Assembly (NCBI GenBank): GCA_027578815.1
Contig: JANBTH010000571.1
Span: 1 to 14,619 of the forward strand
Source of the DNA: Coemansia sp. RSA 1804
Lineage: Eukaryota > Kickxellomycota > Kickxellomycetes > Kickxellales > Kickxellaceae
Direction of reading: 5' to 3'
DNA length: 14,619 nt
Shown: positions 1 to 8,100 of the stretch, piece by piece
How the letters are laid out: each line of letters starts with the position of its first letter
Position numbering within the stretch: position 1 is the first letter of the stretch
Translations under genes and position numbers: made by a program
Notes under the pieces: model-generated
The model's database searches: none
What the model was told of the DNA's origin: nothing
Seen by the model: only the letters and a program-made list of their open reading frames with translations

Positions 1-233
1 ACCATCTTCAGCTCCACTGCGCGGTACACGTCCGTGTTCTGCGTCGATACCGTGGCCTGCACTATCGGTGTCTGCTGCGTCTGGTGGCCCCGGATGTTGA
101 CGCTCTGTTTGGCCAGCTTCTCCAGATCCAGATCCAGATGCGCTGGTCTGGATCTCCTCTTCTTCATCTTTTGGCTGCCGTCGCCAGTGCTTTTCCCCGG
201 CGAGGCCATTTCTGCTGTTTTTCTGCCTGCCAT
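1..233 (-). CDS. 5' end of unidentified basic protein (partial, runs off left edge)
   Basis: The minus strand is open from the left edge back to an in-frame stop at 543-545, with ATGs at 233 and 209 that both open the same GC-rich, lysine/arginine-rich coding stretch. I chose 233, the first ATG after the composition changes from pyrimidine-rich leader to codon-like sequence; it gives 77 visible codons. The N-terminus has basic clusters (KKRRSR near residue 28), then a stretch containing HLDLDLEKLAKQSVNIRG and a Gln/Thr-rich segment. I recognise no family. The basic cluster could be a nuclear localisation signal (inference). Further in-frame ATGs at 374, 404 and 485 would add a Ser/Thr-rich N-terminus, but that part reads like a translated leader. 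It is divergent from the gene at 652, with 418 bases between them. Confidence 0.55.
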   Translation of the reverse strand, partial: MAGRKTAEMASPGKSTGDGSQKMKKRRSRPAHLDLDLEKLAKQSVNIRGHQTQQTPIVQATVSTQNTDVYRAVELKM

Positions 234-651
234 CCGTGGAATGGATGAAAAGCTATCTATAGTAGTTGTAGTAGTTGTAGTATTGGTAGTCGAGGAGGAA
301 AAGGCGGTGGTGGTCAGGAGTGTAAGAGAGAATTGAGTTAACGAGGGAAAGCGAGTGCAAGAAAAGAGAAACATCAAGCAACAGTGTATGCGCTTTTTTT
401 TCATTATTTTTTTTGCACCCGTTGATTCATCAGATCTAGCCGCATATCTACGGATTTGCCGATCAGCGATTGCAGCGCATATCATTGATGTAACAATACA
501 GCCTTGCTGAGAAAACTCCCAAAGGAAAGAAGAAAAAAGGAGTCACAAAATGGGGGAAGCAAACCAGCAAACTTGCCTTTCCCCCCTCTTTTCCTGCTCT
601 TTTAAGAAGCCAAATCCCAATTCGCCTTCTCTCTGGTAACAATCACTGATA
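234..651. promoter_or_regulatory. Divergent intergenic region / probable bidirectional promoter
   Basis: This 418-base stretch separates two divergent genes and should hold both promoters. Visible elements are a TAGTAGTTG-type simple repeat at about 258-290, which lies in the leader of the left gene, runs of 8 T at 394-401 and again near 407-414, and purine-rich tracts around 520-550. I see no tRNA, no clear TATA box and no other gene. The minus strand stays open through most of it, which I attribute to stop-poor low complexity. Confidence 0.5.
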
Positions 652-1023
652 ATGCACAAATACACTTCTAGCGTGTACCGTCTCGGCCAGCGTGCGTTCA
701 GCACAAGGGCAAATCTCCAAACAGCACACCGGTTCTACACGCCCTCCTCGCATAATGCGCTTGACCAACATCAGCACAACTCTGAAACCGGCAGAGATAA
801 TAATAGCAACACTGGTGGTCATCCCAAGGAGAGTGCCGAGGAAATCGGCGTCTTCAGAGCATACGGAAAACCAGTGGCCACGCTTTTCCTGTGGAGCGCG
901 CTGACGTACATGACCTTCCAGGCCGTCTGGAGCAAACTGTACTTTGACGAAGTGCGTCTGGAAACAGAGGCAAAGATTGATGATCTTAAAGATGAGCTGG
1001 ACAAGCTTGAGCATACGCGCTAG
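652..1023 (+). CDS. INA17: Small mitochondrial inner-membrane protein, INA17-like
   Basis: Codes for 123 residues. The N-terminus (1-30) is rich in Arg, Ser and aromatic residues with almost no acids, as in a mitochondrial presequence. A polar Asn/His-rich linker follows (34-60), then a conserved-looking segment EEIGVFRAYGKP (63-74), one membrane span (about 75-94) ending in Trp-Ser-Lys, and a charged heptad-like helix (97-121). This order of presequence, single span with an aromatic exit and a C-terminal coiled coil matches INA17, a subunit of the inner-membrane assembly complex that helps join the F1 and Fo parts of ATP synthase in fungi. The match rests on topology and local motifs, so another small single-span mitochondrial protein is possible. 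The ATG is preceded in frame by TAA four codons upstream, fixing the start. No intron is evident. Lipoyl synthase follows on the same strand. Confidence 0.6.
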   Translation: MHKYTSSVYRLGQRAFSTRANLQTAHRFYTPSSHNALDQHQHNSETGRDNNSNTGGHPKESAEEIGVFRAYGKPVATLFLWSALTYMTFQAVWSKLYFDEVRLETEAKIDDLKDELDKLEHTR

Positions 1024-1399
1024 TTATTTAGCTTTTTTTTCTTTCCTCTGTTTGACTGTACAATAAACTCTTTAAACCTCCTTATTTATCGCGCGGAGAC
1101 TTTGCGCTTCAGGCCTTGCCAAAAGAAAAACGGAGGAAAAGGTTACGATATTGGTGGAGTCACCGAGTTCAAAAACAAAAATATGCGCATACAGCATTGA
1201 TTGGAAAAGAAAAAAAGTATAATAACCTTGGTACCGTCGTGGCTGTCTTTAATGCGGCGAATATTATTACAACGCCCACTGTTTTCTCTCCTCCGCTCAC
1301 CAACATTTTTATCTATTTTCTCCCTCGTTGCTTTATTATTATATTATCATATTATCTCTTCAACGCACAAAAGGTGGAAATTGCTAAATCACCTCCACA
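1024..1399 (+). promoter_or_regulatory. Intergenic: 3'UTR of INA17-like gene and lipoyl synthase promoter
   Basis: These 376 bases hold a canonical AATAAA polyadenylation signal at 1062-1067, 39 bases after the stop, and then the AT-rich, pyrimidine-rich leader of lipoyl synthase (CT-rich at 1280-1345). An open frame runs across part of it but has low-complexity composition and no recognisable domain. No RNA gene was seen. Confidence 0.5.
1062..1067 (+). terminator. Polyadenylation signal AATAAA
   Basis: Canonical hexamer 39 bases downstream of the stop of the INA17-like gene, preceded by a T-rich stretch. It is the only exact AATAAA I could place at a sensible distance from a stop in this window. 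Confidence 0.5.
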
Positions 1400-2800
1400 A
1401 TGAATGCCCTGTCTCTCGGTCGGACCACAGCGGCAAAGCAGCAGCAGCGGTTGCTTGCAGCCTGGAGAATCCCTGGCGCACTGCGCGCGTTTGCGTCAGA
1501 GACAACTCCGTCGTCGTCGTCGCCATCAGATAGCAATAACAACAACAAAGGCAAGGGCCAGGCGCGCAGCAGGACGGAGTTTGCAAGCAGATTGAAGAAC
1601 GGGCCGGGGTTCGCAGACTTTGTCGGCGGAGGGCTCAAGGATCCGCTGACAACAGACGAGCTGCTAGCAAAGGTCGGCACAGCGGCAGCCGGACGCGAAA
1701 GAGCGCGAGTGCGTCTGCCGCAGTGGCTGAAGACCGAGATCCCAACGGGCGGCAACGTCACCAAGATCCGCAAAACGCTGCGGGACCTCAAGCTTCACAC
1801 GGTGTGCGAGGAGGCGCGGTGCCCGAACATGAGCGAGTGCTGGGGCGGCGGCAAGCACGGCACCGCGACGGCCACCATAATGATAATGGGCGACACGTGT
1901 ACGCGCGGATGTCGGTTCTGTTCGGTCAAGACCAGCAGGGCTCCGGCTCCGCTGGATCCGATGGAGCCCGAGAACGTGGCCACGGCGCTGGCTGCCTGGG
2001 CGCTCGACTACGTGGTGCTTACGTCGGTGGATCGCGACGACCTGCCGGACTTTGGGTCAGCTCATTTTGCCCAGACCGTGCGCAGCATTCGTGAGAGAGC
2101 ACCGCAGATGATGATCGAGTGTCTGACGCCCGACTTTCTGGGTCGCGCTGATCTGATCGAGCCCGTTGCGCTCTCGGGCCTCGATGTCTATGCGCACAAC
2201 ATAGAGTCCGTCGAGCGTCTGCAGGGAGCCGTGCGCGATTACAGAGCAAAGTACGCGCAGTCGATGTTTGTGCTCGAGCATGTGAAGAAGACAAAGCCGA
2301 CGCTGCTGACCAAGTCGTCCATTATGCTGGGATTTGGCGAGACAGACGAGGAGGTTCTGCAAACGATGCGGGATCTGCGCACGGCTGGCGTTGATATCGT
2401 GACGCTGGGCCAGTACATGCGTCCAACCAAGCGGCATATGAAGGTTCACGAGTACGTGACGCCCGACAGATTTGCGCACTGGGAATCCGTTGGCAACCAG
2501 CTCGGCTTCCTGTACACTGCAAGCGGCCCTCTTGTTAGGTCATCGTACAAGGCTGGCGAGTTCTTCATCAAGGAGATTCTGCAGAAGCGCAGCGATGCAG
2601 CCGCAGCTATTGCTGCTGCTGCTGCTGCTAAGACCGGCGGCTCCTCCTCGTTGGCTGCTGGATCAGAGAACCAGCTCCAGGGCTCAGCTTCTTCCTCCAC
2701 AACAACAACAGCGAGTATGCGCGACATTGCCGCCACCATTGCGACGGAGGAGAGAAAGAAGATCGAGGCCTCCTCTTCTTCCGAGAGAGCACCACTGTGA
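1400..2800 (+). CDS. LIP5: Lipoyl synthase, mitochondrial
   Basis: Radical-SAM enzyme that inserts two sulphurs into the octanoyl chain on the H protein or on E2 subunits of 2-oxoacid dehydrogenases, making lipoyl cofactor in the mitochondrial matrix. The 466 residues show the auxiliary cluster motif CX4CX5C (Cys136, 141, 147 in CEEARCPNMSEC), the radical-SAM motif CX3CX2C (Cys167, 171, 174 in CTRGCRFC), VVLTSVDRDDLPDFGS (205-220), ECLTPDF, SGLDVYAHNIE, KSSIMLGFGETDEEV and the terminal RSSYKAGEFF (380-389) whose serine ligates the auxiliary cluster. All key residues are present. Residues 1-33 are Arg/Ala/Gln-rich, consistent with a mitochondrial presequence. A tail of about 70 residues after the family's usual end is Ala- and Ser-rich (see findings). 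TAA lies in frame five codons before the ATG. It converges on the gene at 2882 across 81 bases. Confidence 0.97.
   Translation: MNALSLGRTTAAKQQQRLLAAWRIPGALRAFASETTPSSSSPSDSNNNNKGKGQARSRTEFASRLKNGPGFADFVGGGLKDPLTTDELLAKVGTAAAGRERARVRLPQWLKTEIPTGGNVTKIRKTLRDLKLHTVCEEARCPNMSECWGGGKHGTATATIMIMGDTCTRGCRFCSVKTSRAPAPLDPMEPENVATALAAWALDYVVLTSVDRDDLPDFGSAHFAQTVRSIRERAPQMMIECLTPDFLGRADLIEPVALSGLDVYAHNIESVERLQGAVRDYRAKYAQSMFVLEHVKKTKPTLLTKSSIMLGFGETDEEVLQTMRDLRTAGVDIVTLGQYMRPTKRHMKVHEYVTPDRFAHWESVGNQLGFLYTASGPLVRSSYKAGEFFIKEILQKRSDAAAAIAAAAAAKTGGSSSLAAGSENQLQGSASSSTTTTASMRDIAATIATEERKKIEASSSSERAPL
2612..2629 (+). repeat. (GCT)6 microsatellite in lipoyl synthase
   Basis: Six exact GCT units encode Ala405-410 in the C-terminal tail, beyond the last catalytic motif. 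Being a trinucleotide repeat, length changes would keep the frame. Confidence 0.9.
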
Positions 2801-2881
2801 ATTAGATAGGACAGGTTCTTTACTTATTTATATAGTCTTTTATAGCACAAAAACAGAGCCGATTGAAATGGAGGTAGTGAA

Positions 2882-3550
2882 TTACTGTGTTACTTTTCTG
2901 CGCATCACCGCCGACCCGAGTCTCTCGGATACCGCGTGCAGCGGGGTGAGATGAAGGGCTCGTTTTCTCCTAGAGCTGCCAGCAGCAGTAGCAGCACCCG
3001 ATGTACGGATTTTATTAGCAGTGCTGTGCGAAAGGGTTTGGCGCCGTCTGTGCTTCCGGTACCAAGCGCCAGCACCAGTGCGTCTTGAACCGGTGCCAGC
3101 TTCTGGAAACGACAGAATATCGGTGTCAATGTCCAGCGGCGGCGGCAGCGGCGGCGGCAGCGGCAGCGAGAGCTGCTGTGCAGACGAATCCAGCCGCCGA
3201 TGCAGCTGGCTGAGCCGCCTGTGTCTCTTACGGCACCCGCCGCTACTACCACCATTAGTACCATTGTCGGCCTCAGCAGTATTGGTGGCAATGGATGTGA
3301 TAGAGTCTGGTGCAGACGGAGCAAGGGGCCGTGCATCCTCGGCACTCACATGGTCTGCTGGAGCTGCGGGGTCCGATCCTGAGCCCTGACTATCCGCAGG
3401 CAATGCTAGTTCTTCGGCCTGCGCATACGTGAACCTGCCGCTGCGCTTCTGCAGAACGTTCTGGGTCCCCACTTGCACCACGTACGTTCCGCGGCGACGC
3501 AGCTCGCGTCTGGTGAATAGTCGTCGGCGCTTCTGCTGCCTCTGTTCCAT
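2882..3550 (-). CDS. Unidentified basic, low-complexity protein
   Basis: I do not recognise this 222-residue protein. From the ATG at 3550 the N-terminus is strongly basic (QQKRRRLFTRRELRRRG), followed by a more structured-looking stretch TYVVQVGTQNVLQKRSGRFT (18 residues after the basic cluster begins to thin), a Ser/Ala/Pro/Asp-rich middle, a second Arg/His cluster (RKRHRRLSQLHRR), a Leu-Pro run (LPLPPPLPPPLD) and a third Arg-rich segment near the C-terminus. The basic clusters suggest a nuclear or nucleolar protein (inference). The frame is open for 37 codons upstream, but a TATATAG box at 3591-3597, about 40 bases before 3550, favours the shorter form. It lies 213 bases downstream of HAUS1 on the same strand and is tail-to-tail with lipoyl synthase. 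A spurious frame is the main alternative; its length and the TATA box argue against that. Confidence 0.5.
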   Translation of the reverse strand: MEQRQQKRRRLFTRRELRRRGTYVVQVGTQNVLQKRSGRFTYAQAEELALPADSQGSGSDPAAPADHVSAEDARPLAPSAPDSITSIATNTAEADNGTNGGSSGGCRKRHRRLSQLHRRLDSSAQQLSLPLPPPLPPPLDIDTDILSFPEAGTGSRRTGAGAWYRKHRRRQTLSHSTANKIRTSGAATAAGSSRRKRALHLTPLHAVSERLGSAVMRRKVTQ

Positions 3551-3590
3551 TGCGATAACGCCTGTCAGGGAATCAGTAAGGATGGAGACA

Positions 3591-3597
3591 CTATATA
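3591..3597 (-). promoter_or_regulatory. TATA-box-like element for the unidentified gene
   Basis: Read on the minus strand this is TATATAG, 41-47 bases upstream of the ATG at 3550. The spacing leaves room for a very short leader, and it is the reason for choosing the shorter start of that gene. Confidence 0.4.
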
Positions 3598-3763
3598 CAT
3601 GGAGCCAGATAAAATGGAGAAGAGAAACGGGGGAGAAGGAAAACAAAAAAGGAGGGAACAAAGTAGGGAAGGGGTTTATGGAAAAAAGGAGCTAACTGCG
3701 GATCAAAGCAAATAAAATATACTACCCATTCCTCCGTCTAAAGCTTTAATCGCGTTAGGTCCC

Positions 3764-4732
3764 TCACATACCACGCCTCCTGCTGTTAGTGCTAATGGCT
3801 GGTGGCGAGTCAAACGCAGCAGCCACGGCTCTTTCGCAGTCAACCCGCAGCTGCTCCAACGTCTGGCGCGCCTCCTCCAGCTTGAGATAGGCCAGCTGGA
3901 TATCGGGCGGCAGCGCCGAGTAGCCAGCACACGCAGCCCTGCGCTCATCAACAGCGCCCTGCAACTCATTGACCGTGGCATCCAGCTCTTTGATCTGCAC
4001 ATACTCCACGACTCCGTTGCTGCCACCACGAGTGTCACGCAACGGCACCCTCCTCCCGCTTCCAGCTCTGCCGGCCTCCTCCTCCTCCTGATCCTCCGCC
4101 ATCATTTGGTCCAGGCGCGCCCGGTACTCGTTGGTTTTCTGCGCAACGATGGCAGAATTGCGCAGCCACTCCCGCGTTTTCTGCTCCTCGACCGCCGACT
4201 CCGTCCGCCGGGAATCAAGAAGCGCACGCAGTCTCCGCTGCCTCTCCTGGGACTCCTGTATCTTCTGACGCAGCGCCCTGGTTTGGTCTCGGGCCTTCTC
4301 CGCGCGCAAGCTGTTCTCGAACTGCTCGATAGTTCTGGCCGCCACCGCGCGTTCAAACGACTCTACGCGCAGATCCGAAACACCGCCAAGTTCGCACGCC
4401 AACTGCGACAGTCCGGCCAGCGCGTCCCTTGCCGCCGGCGACAGGTCTGCTGGGACTAGTCGCAGAGGCTGCAGGATCCCGTATAGCCGGGCGGAAAGCG
4501 CCGTGTACTCTAGTGTCGACTCCGCTTGGATCTGCGCTACTATGCTCTGCGACTCGTGGATGATGCTGCTGGCTGTGTAGAGCCGGCTTAGTTCCCGGTG
4601 TAGCTGTGGTGTGGATGAGCTGCTGGATACTAGTGGTGGGAGCTGGTCCGGTGCGTACAGGTCCTTGAGCCACTTGTCTAGCACCTCCCATCCTACCAAG
4701 GATGCGCCGCTGCTATCTGTGGTAGTGTTCAT
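3764..4732 (-). CDS. HAUS1: HAUS augmin-like complex subunit 1
   Basis: Augmin is an eight-subunit complex that binds spindle microtubules and recruits gamma-tubulin for branching nucleation in mitosis. The 322-residue product begins with the family's typical N-terminal segment, DKWLKDLYAPDQLPP (19-33), has a helical middle, a long charged coiled coil (about 125-215), and ends with an LPPDIQLAYLKLEEARQTLE segment (274-293) that parallels the LMPNPSLAQVKIEEAKREL-like end of animal HAUS1. An acidic run EEEE (216-219) and a Gly/Arg linker (220-240) are probably lineage-specific. Size is slightly above the usual 270-290. A TAG codon lies three codons upstream in frame, fixing the start. It shares a promoter with divergent TOP3. 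An unrelated coiled-coil protein is the alternative, but matching motifs at both ends make HAUS1 likely. Confidence 0.75.
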   Translation of the reverse strand: MNTTTDSSGASLVGWEVLDKWLKDLYAPDQLPPLVSSSSSTPQLHRELSRLYTASSIIHESQSIVAQIQAESTLEYTALSARLYGILQPLRLVPADLSPAARDALAGLSQLACELGGVSDLRVESFERAVAARTIEQFENSLRAEKARDQTRALRQKIQESQERQRRLRALLDSRRTESAVEEQKTREWLRNSAIVAQKTNEYRARLDQMMAEDQEEEEAGRAGSGRRVPLRDTRGGSNGVVEYVQIKELDATVNELQGAVDERRAACAGYSALPPDIQLAYLKLEEARQTLEQLRVDCERAVAAAFDSPPAISTNSRRRGM

Positions 4733-5078
4733 TTCTCTCTAGCGTGTGTCTAAATAAGCCAAGGATTTATAATTAATTTATGAATAACTAAACGCAAATG
4801 CAAAAATAAAAAAAGGTGAAAAGAATAAAAGAAAAAACAAAGGCTAGTCATAACGGAGAAAATAAGCTTGCTTGAACGCGACACGCTGTAAAAATGTCCA
4901 AAGCCTGTTTATTTATTTACTAATTTATTTTGCGCAGCACTTTTTTCTTTTCTTCCTTTGTTTCTGCAAGAGCAAATTCATATTATTCCGGTTTCTTTTG
5001 TTAAATCTCTTGTTCCTCCCTTGTTAAATCTCTTTTCTTTTATTCCAATTCTCCTTTCTTTCTTTTTGGTTCAATGAA
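4733..5078. promoter_or_regulatory. Bidirectional promoter between HAUS1 and TOP3
   Basis: This 346-base AT-rich region lies head-to-head between a spindle gene and a recombination/replication gene. It has purine tracts (4800-4850), T-rich runs (4935-5070) forming the TOP3 leader, and one ACGCGA at 4876-4881 similar to the fungal MBF-type G1/S element. With a single imperfect copy that is weak evidence, although joint S/M-phase expression would fit both genes. No RNA gene was seen. Confidence 0.5.
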
Positions 5079-5127
5079 ATGCGTGTTCTGTGCGTGGCCG
5101 AAAAGCCGTCCCAGGCAAAAGCCATAG
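5074..5127 (+). other. Overlapping upstream ATG / short uORF at the TOP3 start
   Basis: An out-of-frame ATG sits five bases before the TOP3 ATG (ATGAAATG arrangement). It opens 17 codons ending at TAG 5125-5127, inside the TOP3 coding region. Its -3 base is T, a poor context, while the TOP3 ATG has G at -3. Leaky scanning would therefore favour TOP3 if the transcript start lies upstream of 5074. Confidence 0.45.
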
Positions 5128-8100
5128 TACAGATACTCGGACAAGGCCGACAGAGCATGCGGCATGGCATGAGCACATACAACAAGAACTACGACTTTGA
5201 GTACCGCATCGGGGGGCAATTTGTGCCAGCCACAATGACATCGGTGAGCGGACACATCAAGAGCATGGACTTTCCGCAATCGATGCGGAGCTGGCACTCG
5301 TGCGATCCGGCCGATCTGTTCACGGCAACGGTTATCAAGCACGTGGACGACAACGGCAAAGCCGTGGCAAAGAACATTGAAAGGGAAGCGCGGACCGCCA
5401 CCCACCTGTATATATGGACCGATTGCGATCGCGAGGGCGAGGGAATTGGCGGCGAGATCGCGGAGCTTTGCACGGCGGTCAATTCGCGGATCGTGGTCAG
5501 GCGCGCGCACTTTTCGTCGGTTCTTCCGCAGGAGATTCACGGCGCGATGCAGAACCCGCGCGATCTGGATCGTCGCCAGGTCGATGCGGTGGAGGCCCGC
5601 ACGGAGCTGGATCTGCGCATCGGGTCGGCGCTCACGAGATTCCAGACCCTCAGGTTGCGGTCGCGGTTTGCTGCGGTGCGCGACAAGATGATCAGCTACG
5701 GCCCGTGTCAGTTCCCAACGCTTGGGTTTGTTGTCGACCAGTTCCTGCGTGTCGAGAGCTTTGTTCCCGAGCCGTTCTGGTATCTGTACATGGATCACAC
5801 AAAGGAGGGCGACGGCCATGCGGTGTTCTCGTGGAAGCGAACGAAGCTGTTTGACCAGGAGGTGTGTTTTGCGTTCTATGCCAGATGCATGGCATGCCAG
5901 CCCGTGTTGGCTCAGATCACGTCTGTGCGGTCCCGACCAAAGGAGAAGTGGCGGCCGCTGCCGCTTACCACGGTGGAGCTGCAGAAGTGCTGCGCTCGGT
6001 ACCTGCGCATGGCGCCCGACAGAATCATGGCCGTTGCCGAGTCCCTGTACAACAAAGGGTTTCTCAGCTACCCGCGTACCGAGACCGACCAGTTTGACAC
6101 CGGCATGGACTTGCGTGGGCTAGTGGCCAAGCTGACGCAGTACCAGCCGTTTGCCGAGTATGCCGAAAAGCTCGCCAACGGCGACGGGTTTCTGTGGCCG
6201 CGACAAGGACGGAACAACGATAAGGCGCATCCGCCAATCCATCCGGTGGCAATGGCAGCCAATCTGGAGGGCGACGACAAGCAGCTGTACGAGTTTGTAG
6301 TGCGCAGGTTTCTGGCATGCTGCTCGGAGAATGCCAAGGGCCAGGCGACGGAGGTTGAGGCTGTAGTTGCGGGAGCCGAGCAGTTCAGCACAAAGGGACT
6401 GATGATTGTTGCGCGCAATTACTTGGATATCTATCCGTACGACCGGTGGTCCGAGTCAACGGTTCCTGTATACACGCAGGGCGAGACCTTTGCGCCTACA
6501 ACGCTGGAGATGCGCACGGGATCCACCACTGCGCCCAAGCTGCTGTCGTATGCGGATCTTGTCGATATCATGGACAAGAACGGAATCGGCACCGACGCGA
6601 CCCACGCGGACCATATCAAGAAGATCATCGACCGCGAGTACATATTCAAGGCGCCTGACAACACGCTGACGCCATCGACGCTTGGGATCGGACTTGTCGA
6701 GGGATACGACGCAGTCGGATTAGAGCTGTCGCTGTCCAAGCCCTATCTGCGTCGCGAGACCGAGCGGGAGCTGAAGCTGATCTGCCAGGGCGCCAAATCT
6801 AAGGAAAGCGTGGTGAGCGACAGTATCCGGCTCTACAAGGCAGTGTACGAGAAATCGACGAATGATATTGTGAAGCTCGAGGATGCACTGAGTCGGTGTC
6901 TCCAGGAGGCGCCGATTGCCGATACGAGTGCTGCGTGGGTGCCTCGGTCTGGCGGTTCGAGTGGAGCCCGAGTATGCGCGTGCCCTGGGTGTAGCAGTGG
7001 CAGGAACCGGGATGCGGGAGGCGGCGGGAGCCTGGCGCTGCGAGCCAGAGCCAACGGCGGGTGGATGGTTGGCTGCACACTGTATCCGCAGTGCAAGCGC
7101 GTGCTGTGGGTGCCTGACATCGTTGTGGAAATTGGTGTTAGCACCGACGATTGCCCCTCGTGTGCCCAGAATCCTGCGGGGCCGGCTAAACTGCTTGACA
7201 TCCGGTTCAGGCCTGGATCGGTGCCGCCGGGTGTTTCGAGTGGTTATAAGGGCTGCGTCCGCGGGTGCGACGAACTAGTCAACGAGTTCTTTGACGTGCG
7301 CGCAATGTCCTCTGCAACTTCTGGAACCCAGCAGCAACAACAACAAGTTAGTGACCAGTTCCAGAACAACCCTGCGTTCGGCCACCGCACAATAACACAT
7401 TCCGAAAGATCCTCGCCAGCATCGTCATCCTTCCACGGCAGCGGAGGAAGTGGCAGCATGGATGCGGTAGCGGTGGTGCCGAACAATGCCACGAGTCCGC
7501 GGTGTCGCTGTGGTCTTGTCTCGGCCCGGCGTGTTGTCACAACCGAGGGCCCAAACAAGGGCCGGCCGTTTCATGTGTGTCCGAAGGCGCGGGAAGCACA
7601 GTGTGGATTTATCCAGATGGCAGACCAGCAGCAGCAACACCCTCAAGCGGCGTCCTTTGGCGGGTACAGCAATCAGAGTCACAGCCAGAGCCAGAGCCAG
7701 AGCCAGAGCCACACCCAGATGTCTTCTTACGGAATGTATCAGAATCAGTTCCAGCAGCTGCCAAGCGTGTACAGCAGCTCCGAGGAAGACCACATGTCTG
7801 CTACAAAGCCCCAATGCAAATGCGGGTTATACGGAGGTCTCAAGACAAAGCAGTCCGGCGGTGCAAACCAAGGCAGAAAGTACTATCTGTGCACCCGGGA
7901 GTTCAAGGGGTGTGGGTTTATCTGCTGGGAGAACGAGGTTGAGTCGTACATGGCGCGGCGTTTCACTGGAGCTGGAGCTGGAGCTAGTTCTGGTTCTGGT
8001 TTTGCTTCTGGCGGGGTTGGTGGCGGCAGCGGGAATGGGTCCAGTTGTTTCAAATGCGGACGGGCTGGCCATTGGGCCCGCGACTGCTCGAACGATTGCG

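Noticed and set aside
643..1014. A full-length open frame antisense to the INA17-like gene (123 codons).
   Set aside because: It mirrors a real gene, and its translation has no domain and a composition typical of reverse-complement reading. The plus-strand protein has a coherent presequence, span and coiled coil.
5040..5819. A 259-codon minus-strand frame opposite the TOP3 Toprim region, and similar long antisense or shifted frames at 7486-8142, 8905-9465, 9041-9661 and 11198-11953.
   Set aside because: GC-rich codon use creates long shadow frames. The opposite-strand or in-phase proteins carry clear catalytic motifs, whereas these do not.
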